From contig OY987243.1 in assembly GCA_963920765.1 (NCBI GenBank), positions 1,798,001-1,862,000 on the forward strand: a DNA stretch of 64,000 bases, read 5' to 3'. Each line of letters opens with the position of its first letter. Within the stretch, counting starts at the first letter, position 1. Shown in pieces: positions 25,434 to 38,389 of this stretch. Source of the stretch: Ulota crispa. Taxonomy: Eukaryota > Streptophyta > Bryopsida > Orthotrichales > Orthotrichaceae. A model generated the notes under the pieces. That model saw only the letters and a list, made by a program, of their open reading frames with translations. It searched no databases and was not told the DNA's origin. Position numbers and translations under genes: made by a program.

Positions 25434-25549
25434 GGAATGGATCCAAACCTTTACTACATTTGAGATGAACAAAAAATTTGAAATATAGAATGGAATGGAT
25501 CCAAACCTTTACTACATTTGAGATGAACAAAAAATTTGAAATATAGAAT
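25434..25549. repeat. Perfect tandem duplication of a 58-bp unit
   Basis: 25434-25491 and 25492-25549 appear identical base for base. The unit contains ggatccaaacctttactaca, an inverted relative of the core of the adjacent TTAA-flanked element. The duplication therefore arose recently within MITE-derived sequence. Confidence 0.9.
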
Positions 25550-26316
25550 GATACAGTTCTACTGAGCTATTTTGAGATCCCAATTAAAATTCCTTATGGG
25601 TAGCAAATGCCAATTTTGAGCAATGTATCTACTATGCCCATGGAAATTTTAAGGGTCAAAGTACCTCAAACTTAATTTGTTTTTAAGTTTAGAGTTCCAA
25701 AACACCAACACGAATTCTGGGAATTTGCCATTCTTTGTTATTGGTGGCAACCAATGGAAAAACCTAAAAAATTGACATTTTTTCTCAAGAGAGCATGCAT
25801 GGTGGTCCTGAGTGGTCTGCACCTGCATCCTTGTAGCTTTTGGTACCTCCCCACCAGACATGTAAGTTAGTCATGATTGGGTAGCCAGTTTAAATTCATT
25901 TTTCACTAGAGTGTTGATTTAGTTTCTCAAGGATGTTATATTCAAGTTTGAACAGGTCAGTGGTTTAGCTCAGATTTCACTAGTAGTAAGACTTTTTGAA
26001 CATTGGTTTTTAACTCTCAGCCATTCACTTGTCAGTGATTTAGTACAGAAAAAACTACGCTTGTTTCTTTTTCTCATGCCATTGTCTATAAAAGAATGAT
26101 ACAAGCTGTAAGGCATATGGTAGGATGATCTACAATTGAGCAAATGTCCTTGACCACCATGATTGTGTGTTTGTGGGGTCTAATTTCTTTCTTTTCTCAC
26201 ACATGAATAATTTAGGCGAAATGGAAAAATAACATTTGAACACTGTATGCAAAAGCTATAAGAGTTTAAAGTCAGCTGGTAGATTTTCTAAGTCCAAAGG
26301 TCACTAATGCTTGGAA

Positions 26317-26348
26317 TTTAGGGTTTAGGGTTTAGAATTTAGGGTTTA
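26317..26348. repeat. Interstitial telomere-like repeat (TTTAGGG)
   Basis: The run reads TTTAGGG TTTAGGG TTTAGAA TTTAGGG TTTA, that is, three perfect plant-type telomere units and one changed unit. Such short tracts occur inside chromosome arms at repaired breaks, and as telo-box motifs in some promoters. Confidence 0.85.
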
Positions 26349-29300
26349 TTGATCCGCAGTAGCATTGTAGATCGCAGGAGCAAACTTTGACTTTCAAAGA
26401 TTTCGCGTCCGTTGTGTGCATCCTACGGGCGACTTCTACAGGACTGGCTGTCATGTACAGCACAACAAGTATCTTGTTGCACTTGTGGTGTAATGATCTG
26501 TTCTCCAATGTCAAAGCCCTATGTACAGACACGGCAGACTTTCTTCGTTTCTGGTGAGTCTGTAAATGATAAAGGAACAAGGAAAGTACTCTCGTATGAT
26601 GTGAACCAAAGTGAAACAATGTGGATGACAGACGTAATAATATTCATACTGTCCACAGGACAACTCCCATTAACTGCTCGGTTAAGCTGGAATGGCATGA
26701 CATGCCTGCAACCTCTGGCTCAGAACTGAATATCCGGAAGCGTATATTAAACCATGGAGATGTTCCCATTCGGACATAAACGGATTAAAAAAAATGTACC
26801 TTTAGTATCGTAGGTCTGGTCTCCTTATTGTGAAACTATGTTAAAAGCATGTATTGCCACAAGAATGCCATGGCATTTATGCAATGTCTGTCTCGGATTT
26901 GAACTCGGAAACAAGGGTTTCATGCCGGGCCCACAGAAGGCTTGAAGACTGACCAATTTTGGAATAGTAGGTAAATGTATGAAGTCTGCATCTGATCAGT
27001 TTAGGGTAAAAAAAGAATGCCTTCAAATACAAATTTTTGTCGAGTTCTTCTTATGAGAACAGTTCTGCCAATCTGAGTCAGTTCAAACAGCCCCTAACGT
27101 GAGAAGTGTGTCAATACTGTGACCTTGCAAACGGTGGTGAATCGTGGTTTCGTTACCCTAGTAACTATACCAGATTTTATCTTAAACTGTGGCAGTCCGG
27201 TTCCAATGCCAGTGCGGCCTCGGCAGGAGAATTCACTATTATAATAGAGATGTTCTGATGAAGACCACAACAAAAATACATGCGTCTTCAGGTCCGTAGC
27301 CCTGGTGGCGTCGACTATGAAGGAAAAAGCATGAATTATATTTCACAAGATGAGGAGGCTGCAGGTACCGTGATAGAGTTTGCAGTAGCTTGGTGTGTCA
27401 CCAGATTTTCGAATCAGGTGTCACCTTTCTAGTGATATTCCAGTAGTACTGTGAGGTTGATTGATTCCTGCGTGACTTGTTCCTGTAAACAAGATTTTTT
27501 TGGCGTTGCAGGCTTAGGTGTCGATCGTCGAGTCTGACACTGATCTTCACGTGGGCTCTCGCAGTACCCCATTCAACATTTGGCAGCTTTGACAGCAATG
27601 GCCAGCTTTGCTTTCACCTCCTAGCTAGGCGAATATAAAAATTAGAGGCCCTACGTCTTGTTCGTATCATATGTTTTTATTGAATTTGCAAATCCTTACA
27701 ACTTATATAATTTTAAAAAATGCAAACATCTTTATTATGTTATTGCAAGACCTCCAATAAGACAATTGCTGTAGATACAAAGCTCCAAGGACTCAAATAA
27801 TGCTGGCTGTTCCTGCACCGACGTACGACAACCGCAGCATTCCAAAGAGGAATTGCCTCAATCGATGGAGCGGAGCAGAAGATGTTGGAAATCAGCTCGT
27901 GCACCCGAGGGCTGAACTTCTGGGCGTCAGATGTCTGGACGGAATCTTACAGGCATCCTTTTTGCTTGAATGATTGAAGAGGGTGGATTCTCAATATACA
28001 TTGCCGTAAAGAACAACACTAAATCTGATTCTCTTAGCTAGCTCGTTACGATATCTAGGCACTGGATAAAACTCCTGTATGTTAATCTGTCGACAACAGC
28101 TAGGCAGTGCGATATTCTTCCAAGGCTGTAGCTTTTCGATCATACCGACCTGAAAATCAAGTTAACATCGACAATCATACTCAGATTCACAAGGAGGAAA
28201 AGAAACACTCAGTCAACAAAGCAACAAACTAAACGATACCACAACATGGCCCCCAAGCCCTAAAGTAACTTAGTAAATAACGTCAAAATCATTATAGTGG
28301 CGAAGTTTGAATAATTGTACAGGCATTCTTCAGGAGCTTTGTCTGGAACCTCAGATCAAAACCGGCTAGTTTTAACATCATTGTTCTTGTGCTCTGTCTG
28401 AGCACTGGAAGGTCAAATTTCGCTGCTCCGAATCAAGCCATTTTGTCGAAATTTGACCGTACTCGGTGAAAACTATCTGTCGTGATTCGAAGCCAAGTGA
28501 ATCAGACGCCAGTCAGAGAGGTCCTCGTTGTTTCATTTTTCTTAGGTTGCAATCGCTTGAGAGCATGAGACGAGGATTGATCGCAGCCAACAATGCACAA
28601 GGTTGATGAGATGGGATGTGGCGTTGATGATTAGGTGAGACGAGGCCTAGCTTTGAAGCTAACAGCCAAACAGACGACCGGCTGGTAGTGATTCCGTTTT
28701 GCGTTGATGCGAGATGCCTTGTCCTCTGACATCGCTGTCTCTAGGAACGGCAACACATCCCACTAATGCAACTCAGCAGTGGAGCACAAGCAACAAGGAC
28801 AGCAACACTGCAACCGCCAGTGCGATGGATGGATGGCGGAGATGGTGGTCCCGCCAGCCCAGAAATCAACCGCGAGCAGAGCAGGGAGAATGACTCCCCG
28901 CCCCGTGAAGCTGGCTCGATCGCTGATGGGCAATCATCGGCATGCGATTACGACACCGGGGGTGGCGACAATTTATTATCTAAAACCAATCGGGCGCAAG
29001 TTGTGTGGCGGTGGGGCCTCAAGTGAATACAGTTTGCGATGCAGGTGCTCCAACCGACAAGTAAAGAAGACAGCCGGGCTGCATTAAACGTCGCTGCACA
29101 TGCGCGTGCGACCCCCTTGTGGTCATGTGTCAGGCGGTTATGTCAGGCGCCATGGACGCCTTGAGCCGCATCGCATCCGCCGAAGGAGAAAAAACAAAAT
29201 CATGGTGGAATCCGATGAGGCTGGCGTTATGGGGAGCGGGGGGGATGCCGACGTGAGGGTACTCGACATCCAACCACTCGTCACGAGCCTTTCCATTTCG

Positions 29301-30238
29301 GTCTGTTTCGTCAACGCCATGCCAGCTCCAGGCATGCTCTGCTCGTCAGCGTCGTGCAACGATTGAGTTACGGCAAACAAACCAAACCGGACGTCCCTCC
29401 GAGCACACACTACAGTCTGAGATGACTTAGCAATTTTAGCGGGTCCTTTTTGCAAAGCCATCATAATTACATTCATTGTCATTCAGCAATTTACACTGCT
29501 CAACTTGAAGCGCGTCTACACCCCCCCATTCCAGCGGCAGTACTTCTAAGTATCAAAAAGTGCATAACTTTCTATAGCCTTCGACCATCCTTGCCATGAT
29601 ACAGTAACGCCATGTCAACGAAGCAACCAAACTTTACTACCTGGGCTTTAGCATAGACAATGCAATTTGAACTGCAAGCCTCGGTAATCCTCTCTGGTAC
29701 ATAAAATGTTCAGTGAACACGGGGATCAGGACGCGTTTCAAATCCTGATTTCACCCCGTGAATCCTAATTTTCCCTCCGTGAGAAAAAATCGCACATGGC
29801 ATGGCAGTATGTGTCTGACAGCATCCCCGGTTGGTGACACTTCCAATCATAGAGTTCCAGTGGCAGGAATAATATAGCAGCATGAGCTGGATTAAGTTGT
29901 AGTACAATGCAAACGATCGGCGGGAGAGTGAGCAACCAATGGGATCCATCGTCCGACCCGCTTAGTAGTCTTGTCTCGAGGTTAAGTGCGCACATGAGGA
30001 GCTAAGTTACGGCAGTTTGCCAGTGGAAGAATACGATCATGCGGAGTTCCAACTAGACCATGCATGCACCCCCCAAAGGGACACCCGAACGAGGGAAGAA
30101 CGCACAACCATGCCGGTGATGAGCGGCTATGGTAAGGCCCGGGCGGCCATGGCTAGCTGGTACTAGTGGACATCCACTTACTGGTTATCCCCCTCCACCA
30201 ACAGACCACAAACTGAAACCAGCAGGAGTAAAAGTACA

Positions 30239-30269
30239 ACATCAACAACAACAACAACAACAACAACAA
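30239..30269. repeat. (CAA)n microsatellite
   Basis: About ten consecutive CAA units after acat. The hydrophobic minus-strand ORF across it is a by-product. Confidence 0.9.
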
Positions 30270-32065
30270 AAAGAGCCCATTGACACCCAAAAGTAATTTC
30301 AAAAAAAAAGGAAAAAGCAGCAGCGTAAGTGAGTAAGTAAGCTCATGATGACATGAATCCCCTCGGACGTTACCCAAATCACTGGAGAACTTTACCATTC
30401 CATCGATACACGCTACGCGGGTCCGGATGATAGGCCTTGTAGGTGAATCGAGCGTGTCAGCTGATTACCAGGCGGATTATCCGCCCACAGCAAACCGGAA
30501 AGGTTGTACTTCTTCTTTCTCGCCATAGCCATTGATCTCCTGCGCAGGCTTACTCATGTCATGTCACCGGCCTTACAATCACCCCCTCTCGTGCCGCATG
30601 TTTAGGGGTGGCTATGTCCTTATAAACCGCAACAGCTCGGTTGCAGGATTTCTGTGTCTGCAGCAACAAGGAGTGTACGTTACTAGTATAGTAGTGCTGC
30701 CTGCGATTCCTGCATTTGGATCTTCGTAGTCCCCTCGGAAAAGGTTTGATTCTCCTGAGCAGGGTTAAGTTATTTTACGTTCTTGCTGCAGTCAATCTCC
30801 TACCCCTTAATCAACTCACATCCCACTGACACACCATCACTTTCCATTCCACCTACTTAATTAGCCAGGCTCCACTGAAAAAAGGCCGTTAATTATTTTA
30901 TTGATATTCTTTACTAGCATTGCTGAGAGTATCTTCTGGATAATCGTGGCTGCTGTCGCAGATCTTTCAGGCACTTCGTGTATATTATTACTCCATCACG
31001 TATCACTTGTTGACCTGAGACCTTGTTTTTCTTTGCTGGTTTATGATCTTAAACGGTTGAATGCTGTGAATGATTAAATGACCTTAGCTCGTGAAATTTG
31101 CACAAGTGAACGAGGCTCGTAATGCTCTAGTCCGAACTGGATATACACTGACAAACACTGTTCCGCTTGCTTGCTCGCTTAGCAAACGTAGTTTGCCACC
31201 AAGCTCTGAGCGGTTTGTGTTGCATGAATTAGTGTGTCGTGGCAGACACTGAACTCAGTTTTTACGCTACAGGAAGGTTAGAAGTGTGGAAGCATGCCAG
31301 GTTTGTAAATGGACAGAGAAGGACTCTGACGGGCTGACGGAATTTTGGGCTAAACGGGACACATTTACCATAACAGATTTTCTTTTAAAAAAGTAAATGA
31401 AGTTAGAATGCCAAATTTGAAGCTTGAGAAAACCAGGTCCCATTGTTGTTTGACTGGTCAAAACAAGTCTGTAAACCATAATCTTTTACTCAGCATGAAC
31501 TCTCCGATCAACCTAACAGTACATACATGGACGTTCACGATTCAAATCTGGGATCGAAAAGGCTGTTCATCCCATCCAAGCTTATTTCAGTGGAGCTTGC
31601 TGCTTGTGAATTATTGTTTGTCTCTGTCATGGGTGTAATTGATCTGTGAGCTGGGCGGCTGAAGGACACTTCCGTCACAACTTATTTGGTACTTTAATAA
31701 AACTTACAATGTACAAAGTACACACATGGCAACAAGCCATGCTTTGGAGGCAATCAAACAAAACAATAAAAGTGCTTTGGTTTGGATGATGGCTACAGAG
31801 CCCCCTTGTAATCGTCTTTCACGTCAGTACCTGCCTGCCGTGGATTACGGTAGTTTCTGTCTTTGGAAAAAACCACAATTTTAGGGCATCAATGCTGTGA
31901 AGTATTTGCCAGTTTGTTGTTGCTTCTGACTGTGTAAGTTGTTGTCAGAGACAAGATCACTAATCTCTGCATGAAACGAAGAAATTCCAGCTCAAGTTTG
32001 CTATGAAACTTTGACTGGGAAAAGATATTAAACGATTGCGCCAATGTAATCATCTTTTTCAACTA

Positions 32066-32392
32066 AGGTAGGAGGCTCATAAATGGAGCATCTAAGGGCT
32101 AAAACTGAACTTTGGGTAGGTGAAACTCTTTGAAATGATTTTCAGTAAACTTTCCTTGAAAGACAAGAAGAATCCGCATCTAACTCAAGTTGTTTCATAT
32201 TTTTTGGAACTTTGTGGAATTAGTTATGAATATTTGAAGTGGAAAGATCATAGGGCTCTATAATGGAGCACCTCCTCAAATGTACATGAGCTGTATATTG
32301 TTGAAGGGTTATGAAAAACAAGATGTACAAAAAGAGTACATTTGAAGAGGTGTTCCGAATTTGAGCCTGCTTCAAATTTGAGCCTCCTATCT
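32066..32392. mobile_element. TA-flanked MITE (327 bp)
   Basis: The left end is AGGTAGGAGGCTCA and the right end, read in reverse, is AGATAGGAGGCTCA. TA stands immediately outside both ends, fitting Tc1/mariner (Stowaway-like) insertion. The first bases resemble those of the element at 59157 (AGGTAGACATACCC). No coding capacity is seen. Confidence 0.65.
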
Positions 32393-32892
32393 TAGGTTTC
32401 TTGAAGGCAAATTAGTATATGCGCATCAAAATGAACATTTTGGAAGCTTACATGATGAATACATGCTGATTTTGAAAATGTACCATGCACTAACATCAAT
32501 ATTTTTCATGATTTTAGACCATCTATAAATGAAACTCATAACTTTTCCATGTGATACCAAAATACAATACTCTTAGTATGAATGCAAGAATTTCCATTCA
32601 ATTGAATACAAGGATTAAAATTACCTACAATGCGTTATTTGTTAATTTGGGAATATGCTTACAAAGTGGGACACTGGGACTTTTGAAGGTTTCAGTTAAC
32701 TTTCAAGTGTACTCCTAAAATCGGTCCACGTGCCCTCACCTGAGAGGAGGAATTTGCGAGGGAAAAAATCTTAGTGGCTCAAACAGAATTTGATACCTTT
32801 GAATCTGATTTAAGGTAACTTTTGGGTTTAAGGTGGGTACAAAATGGTACCTCTATTTTTCCCAATTTAACAAATAACGCGTTCTACCCAAC

Positions 32893-33096
32893 TTAATCCT
32901 TAACTATCCCCAAGGCATAGTAGGTACTTGGTTATAAAATTGTCATTTACTATCGTTAAGACACTACATCCGCACTGATCTATATTCCAACTTCTTTGTT
33001 GATCTTAAATGTAATGAAGGTGTGAATCCATTCCAAACACAATAAAAATACCTCATATTGTATTGGGCGCAGCAACACGTTCAAATGCTTAAAGGT
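32893..33096. repeat. Diverged copy of the 25141 TTAA-flanked element
   Basis: It starts at TTAA (32893-32896) followed by TCCTTAAC. It contains tattccaacttctttgttga and aatgtaatgaaggtgtgaat in the same order as 25141-25373 and ends in a degraded gcttaaaggtaaa. Confidence 0.7.
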
Positions 33097-33469
33097 AAAT
33101 GATACGAAATGCATTCAAGGCTTAGAACTTAATATTTAAATTTCATTACCTCACACAAATGTTCTCTCAAGTGAGGGATGTTCTTTTTCATTATAATTCT
33201 TTGAGAAGTTGTTTGGTTTGATGTATTTTGATGTAGTAGATATACATCTGCATGTAAAATTGTATCTTGTAAACAAATGGATCTAGCAGTTAGCTAACCG
33301 CTCAGCTTTATATTCAATGTCACCAATTAGAGAGAAAGCTAACATTTTTTATTCAAAAACAAACATTGTACCAAAAAGTCTTTCCGAATTTACCCAATTT
33401 TTTAATATGTCCATTTCAAGATAAGATTGTTCTTTTGTGGTACATGCATTTACTCTTTTTCTCAAAATA
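33097..33469. other. AT-rich intergenic DNA, nothing seen
   Basis: No gene or repeat that I can support. Confidence 0.5.
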
Positions 33470-33588
33470 TATTATATATGTATGTATATATGTATATATA
33501 TACATATATATACATACATATATATATATACATATATACATATATATATACATACATATATATAGATATAGATATAGATATAGATAGA
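33470..33588. repeat. TA/TACA/TAGA microsatellite
   Basis: A compound run of tatatg, tatac and tagata units abuts the left end of the MITE at 33589. The Tyr/Ile-repeat ORFs here on both strands are by-products. Confidence 0.95.
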
Positions 33589-33970
33589 GGGAATTACTAT
33601 AGCAACACCCTCTGAGCATGAAATTTGATAATTTAGTGCTATTTTTGATTTATTAAGTGCTCCATCATTCATTCAATCAAGACATTATCACCTCCTTGCA
33701 AGAAAACATGAAAAATACAAGAAAAATTTGAAATATTATTGCACCAATACTATTTTTTGATATATTCTTGCTTTAAGTACCTCAAAAATCTTATATTTTT
33801 AGTTTGAAATTTAAGCACACTTATTTTTTTTAGTATAGCCTTAGAATGATAAAGTTGAAACAAATCTTTTGATCCAAATAAAAAAATTAGCAAAATCAGC
33901 ATTAAAAATCACATTTTCATGCTCAAAGGGGTGTCTTGTTAGCAATTTAGGGTGTTGCAGTAGTAATTTC

Positions 33971-33972
<2 letters not shown>
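33589..33972. mobile_element. Inverted-repeat MITE embedded between two TA microsatellites
   Basis: The left end reads GGAATTACTATAGCAACACC and the right end in reverse reads GAAATTACTACTGCAACACC. A further paired motif, GAGCATGAAA, lies some 35-55 bp inside each end. Both flanks are TA-rich microsatellites, so the exact target duplication cannot be read, but insertion at TA within a pre-existing (TA)n is a simple explanation. Confidence 0.75.

Positions 33973-33973
<1 letters not shown>

Positions 33974-34016
<43 letters not shown>
33974..34016. repeat. (TA)n microsatellite
   Basis: About 20 uninterrupted TA units directly after the MITE's right end. Confidence 0.97.
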
Positions 34017-34018
<2 letters not shown>

Positions 34019-36684
34019 AGGATATGTTCTCTTCCTAAAATGGAAATCTTGAGGGTAATTAGAACTTAACAATATTACATAATCAAAAGAAAATTTTATT
34101 TGTAAGAACCATCAACTATTGATGTATAAGAAAAATATTAGAGAAATTTCAATTATTGATCCTAATACTTGGTAATATTTTGTAAATTCAGTAGTACAGT
34201 CAATCATATGGATATGATGTAAGAGTCATGTTTTAAATCTTTGTTTTTGAAATCTGCATTTGTCAACTCGTTTCTTACATTCTACAAACATTTTTTACAT
34301 TTATAACTTAACCTTGATCTTTCTTAGTGGGACTTTGTTATAACATATTGAAGGAATTATGAATTGGTACAATGAAGGTTTCTAATAATCACCATCCTTA
34401 AATATGTTGTTTATAGATGTCAATTTGATTCAATGCATTATGATGCTTGTACTTTACGTGGTGTTTTACATGATATTTTAAATGTCATACTACAACTTTT
34501 CTAATATTCTAAATTTAAACAAATATTGTCATGAAATAGAATATAGAATGCTACTCTACAAAAAATATAAAAAAATAAAAGATATTGTTTGAATATAATC
34601 AATGTTGAATTTAGCAAACAAATTACACAAACATATGGTGTAGAATTTCACAAGCTAATCATTGTCTAAAGCATAAAAAGTGGGCGTATACTTTGTATAA
34701 GTGGGGTAATAAAAGGTACACTAAATTATGGAATATGCAAGGTATGTGAACTAGAAAATTTAGGCAAACAATCACACACAATGGAGTCAAAGTGCTCAAT
34801 TTTTGCTCTTGGTTGAACTTCAATTTTTATTGGTACATGATAAATCATAAGCAAAAATTAGCCAAGAAAATATTTAAGATAAATTAACTTTGAGCTTTGA
34901 GAAACTACTTTATAATTTGAAGCTTCTAATCAAAAGTCATTGAGTGGTTTTAAAAAAAGGGTTTTAAAAGTATACTTCCAAGTTTTAAGTCTATCTAGAA
35001 TCATTCCATAGTTTTGGATTAAAGGCTTCAAATATTAAAAATTTGGTTGAGCTAAAACATAACTTGGTTGATTGCATTATTATAGCTTTATTTTTGAAAA
35101 TTTTGAGTAATCATTCATAAACAAAGTTTGGAATTCTCATGCAAATATTATTGCAATGAATAATAAATCCTGAAACATCCAAATGCTTGCAAGGTTACCA
35201 AAGCATTTCTTACATATTCAACCTCATTATCAAAGAATGATGAACTAAAGTGTTCTTTTGTTTTGTTTTTTAAAGCCTGATTTGTTGACAACTTGACAAA
35301 ACAACTTGTTGCTGATTGTATAGCCAAAAAGATTCAAGAAACTAACCAAATATTAGAAAAATTCTACTGTTAAAGATGAAGGCACGTTGGATGTTGGGTT
35401 GATGACTAATAGATCACCTCAAATAATTAAGGGGTTTAGCTCTAGCCTTGCTTCAAAACATCCCCAATTCCTTTGAGGATGGACTAAAAATATTGAACTC
35501 AACCTCCAAGTCCAACCTCTTTGTGCTAATATTTTTTATGTTTTCACTGAAGATCTTTTGCCTTTTCTCTAATAAGAATTCTTGACATTTGATGACAAAG
35601 GTACTATAGTGGAGTTGTTATTTGGCTCCAAAATATCCAATTTCCAACATCATTATTTGATTATAATTTCCAAATAATAGGGACAAATTCAAGCTCAACC
35701 AAGTGTTGCTACACCTCCCTCAATCAACGATGTCAATCGAAGCCTAAGCTTGAGCTTGAGAGACTTGACAAAAGTGCAATAAATTAACGTGTGTTCATAT
35801 AAGCCTAGTTGCACTCACACATAGTCACACATGGGCAAAGAGTGAGATAGTTTGTTGCCTACACCCCGCCCTACCAATTGATTATTGAATATTTTTTGCA
35901 ATGAGCTCTACTTTTAATTTGTGCCAAGAAAATAAATCAAAAAAATAAAATAGTAAAAATAATGGAAGTTAAAAAAAAAACTATGTTTTAAAAGGTTGAA
36001 AATTCTTAATTGCTGCCTAACAGCAAAATCAAGCTCCAAAGATGACAATTCACTGGCGCGCAACCAACCAGCAAGCTATGTGGCTTGGTGTGGTGATAAG
36101 TTAAAAGATGAATTCAAATTATACTCCCCTTTCTATCCATTGATTTTCTTCCTCCCTTAGCCTTGTTATCCTACTCTCCATTTTTGGCATTCATCAACAT
36201 GCTAACTTAATGCAAATTTTCTATGATGGTCCATGGCCAGCATTGCCCCCTCCTTACCCTCCTACCCCCTAGCCATGCAGTTGCTGAATATGTCAACTAT
36301 GGATGCCATGATAATAAGGTGTAACTTATAAGAGCAGCAGCAACACACTGAAGCGTGCTTGATCAAATGCAATGTTGGGAATTCAATAACAAAATCCAAG
36401 GGTGATGATGCGGCACCATGGAGTTGGGAAATAGAGAGATAAAATCCATATTGTGGCCAATCAAATGGTACCACGTACCGTGCGCAAACTCTCCAACATT
36501 CAAAATTATATGTTGAGTACAAAGACATTTGTTTCCTTTTTTTCCTTTTTCTTTTGGCTGCTTCCTTACTCTTTCTCTAGCATCAAATAGGGCCATACAT
36601 GTCCACATGTCCACGAACACGGCTCTATAGTCCAAAAATTGACGCATTTCATTGAGGATTCATCATGTGCTCTATGGGCTTGTA
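34017..36684. other. AT-rich intergenic DNA, no gene supported
   Basis: Short coding-like stretches around 35280-35600 are broken by stops and match nothing I recognise. Minus-strand ORFs near 36260-36750 overlap one another in several frames and have no domain. Confidence 0.4.
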
Positions 36685-36908
36685 AACAAGCAAAGAACTT
36701 AGTATATACACTGCCATATAATTGACATTTGCTACTAATAAGAAGTTTCAATTTGGGATCTCAAATTGCTCTCAAGAATCAAATTGATCTATATTTCAAC
36801 TTCTTTGTTGATCTCAAATGTAGTAAAGATGTGAATCTATTCCAAACACAAGAAAAATACCTTGTATTGTATTGGTCACAACGGCATGCTCAAATGCTTA
36901 AGGATTAA
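36685..36908. repeat. Diverged copy of the 25141 TTAA-flanked element
   Basis: Shares catataattgacatttgct, caacttctttgttgatctca and caaatgtagtaaagatgtga with the element at 25141, in the same orientation. It ends at TTAA (36905-36908). The left terminus is missing or too diverged to find. Confidence 0.7.
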
Positions 36909-37509
36909 GCGTATAGTGGTGGTGCTCCTTGGGACAATCTCAATATACTTCATACTACTTGAGATTTGTGTGATGTTCAAGATTATATTTGGACATAAGG
37001 TAGTACACTCAAAAATTGCCCATCTAAGGGCTCATCCCTCTTTTTCATGGTTTTTTGTGGATGAGAGGATTTTTAGTTCATGATTCAGACAAAAAGAAAT
37101 AAATGTGGAATGCAACACAAGTTGTTTCATAATTTTTGAAACATTTTATAGGTACCTATTAATAACCTTAAACTTTCCAAGAACCGTTCACTTGCAAGTT
37201 GTGAAGAGATTTGGAGAAGTAAGGAGAATGATTGGTTCTTGCAATTAAAAACACCTTTTCTTCCATGCATTCAGTGAATTGTAATAGGCTAATGTAAGAA
37301 CCACCAGTGCACCATTTCACAATAAACTATTGGATGGTTCAAAATGTGCAAACAATTTTATGAGCGTACTACCTTAATGTCAGGTCATTCTACTTCCAAG
37401 TTAGAACCTCCAATCTTAAATTCTTAAATTGATCAAAAAGCTTATAGAGGAGCAAGGCCATGCATTATAATACTCTTCTCATGAATCAGATAGACAATGA
37501 CGGTTGGTT
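36909..37509. other. Intergenic DNA, nothing seen
   Basis: No gene or repeat supported. Confidence 0.5.
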
Positions 37510-37589
37510 TTAACCCTTTAATGTCCATAGGCTTGCCACATACTCACAAATGGTGACTTGACATGTTATTTCTGATGTTTAATGGTTAA
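37510..37589 (-). mobile_element. Miniature TTAA-flanked element (about 80 bp), copy 1
   Basis: TTAA at 37510-37513 and 37586-37589; the left end continues CCCTTTAATGTCC. The reverse complement aligns along its length with 55953-56038, sharing gtcaccatttgt, gcaagcct and aaagggttaa-type ends. Confidence 0.72.
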
Positions 37590-38178
37590 GATGGGTTCCC
37601 ATAAAGCAAGAGTGTCTCTTAACTAAAAAGTAAGAGTGTATCCATAAAGCGAGTTCCTAATGAATCCAAGTGAAAATTGAATACTTCATTTAACTGGGAA
37701 ATGAGTAACAACAATTGTAAAATGTTTAAGCTTATGACATTGAAATTAGGGAATTGATTTACAAAACATAGTGATTGAATTTCATCCTTTGGAACTTTTG
37801 CATACTATATTTTAACTGTCATTATTGGATTTCACCTACCTTTGCAAGAAATTCATCCATGGTGACCTTGTAGATATACCACAATCATGACCGCTACTAT
37901 AAATCTCTTCATAAGACAATAACCTAAACCTTGTGGAGGTAGGGAAGGTATGTGCAACCTTGCATACCTAAGTACCTAGCATTGGAAAATGGATTGGCAT
38001 AAAAATACAAAGCAAAAGTTCACAAGAGTGAATCTCATGAGGAAGTAACTAAAAATTCCTGAAGCGTGGCTTCTTGGCTAGCATTGCACAATCATGACTC
38101 ATGTTGCTTGGCCAGCTTCAAGGATTACGCTACTGCCATCTTTTGGAACAAGTCCAGTGAATCATCACCAATGGACAA
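37590..38178. other. Intergenic DNA left of the copia element
   Basis: No gene recognised. Confidence 0.5.
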
Positions 38179-38376
38179 TGTTGGATGGTGGAATCCTCTC
38201 ACCGCATCCCTGTAGAGTGTAAGATTCTTGAGAGAGAAGATCAGCAGACAGGAGCTGCTATAGTAGGTCCTGGACTCTAAACCTAATGACTAGGATGAAT
38301 ACGGATGAATATTTGACGTAGTGTTCATGGATGAATAGGGACAAAATCCTAATGACGTGTGCTACTTATCTTAACA
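38179..38376 (-). repeat. 3' LTR of the copia element
   Basis: A 198-bp direct repeat of 43582-43781, starting TGTTGGATGG and ending TTATCTTAACA on the + strand. It lies downstream in element orientation. Confidence 0.95.
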
Positions 38377-38389
38377 CCCCCCTTCACTT
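38377..38389 (-). other. Polypurine tract of the copia element
   Basis: On the minus strand AAGTGAAGGGGGG abuts the 3' LTR, the expected place for plus-strand DNA priming. Confidence 0.8.

Larger units (their letters stand above)
25550..32065. other. Long intergenic stretch, no gene supported
   Basis: 26.4-31 kb is less AT-rich than the rest of the intergenic DNA and has many short ORFs on both strands (for example 28766-29026, and 29138-29482 on the minus strand). None has a domain I recognise, and no splice-linked series emerged. It may contain non-coding transcription units. It also holds the telomere-like repeat at 26317 and a CAA microsatellite at 30239, listed separately. Confidence 0.4.

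Noticed and set aside
28766..29482. Overlapping ORFs in a GC-richer patch on both strands
   Set aside because: No domain, no codon pattern favouring one frame, and no splice continuity.
33366..33672. Tyr/Ile-repeat ORFs on both strands
   Set aside because: Produced by the TA/TACA microsatellite.
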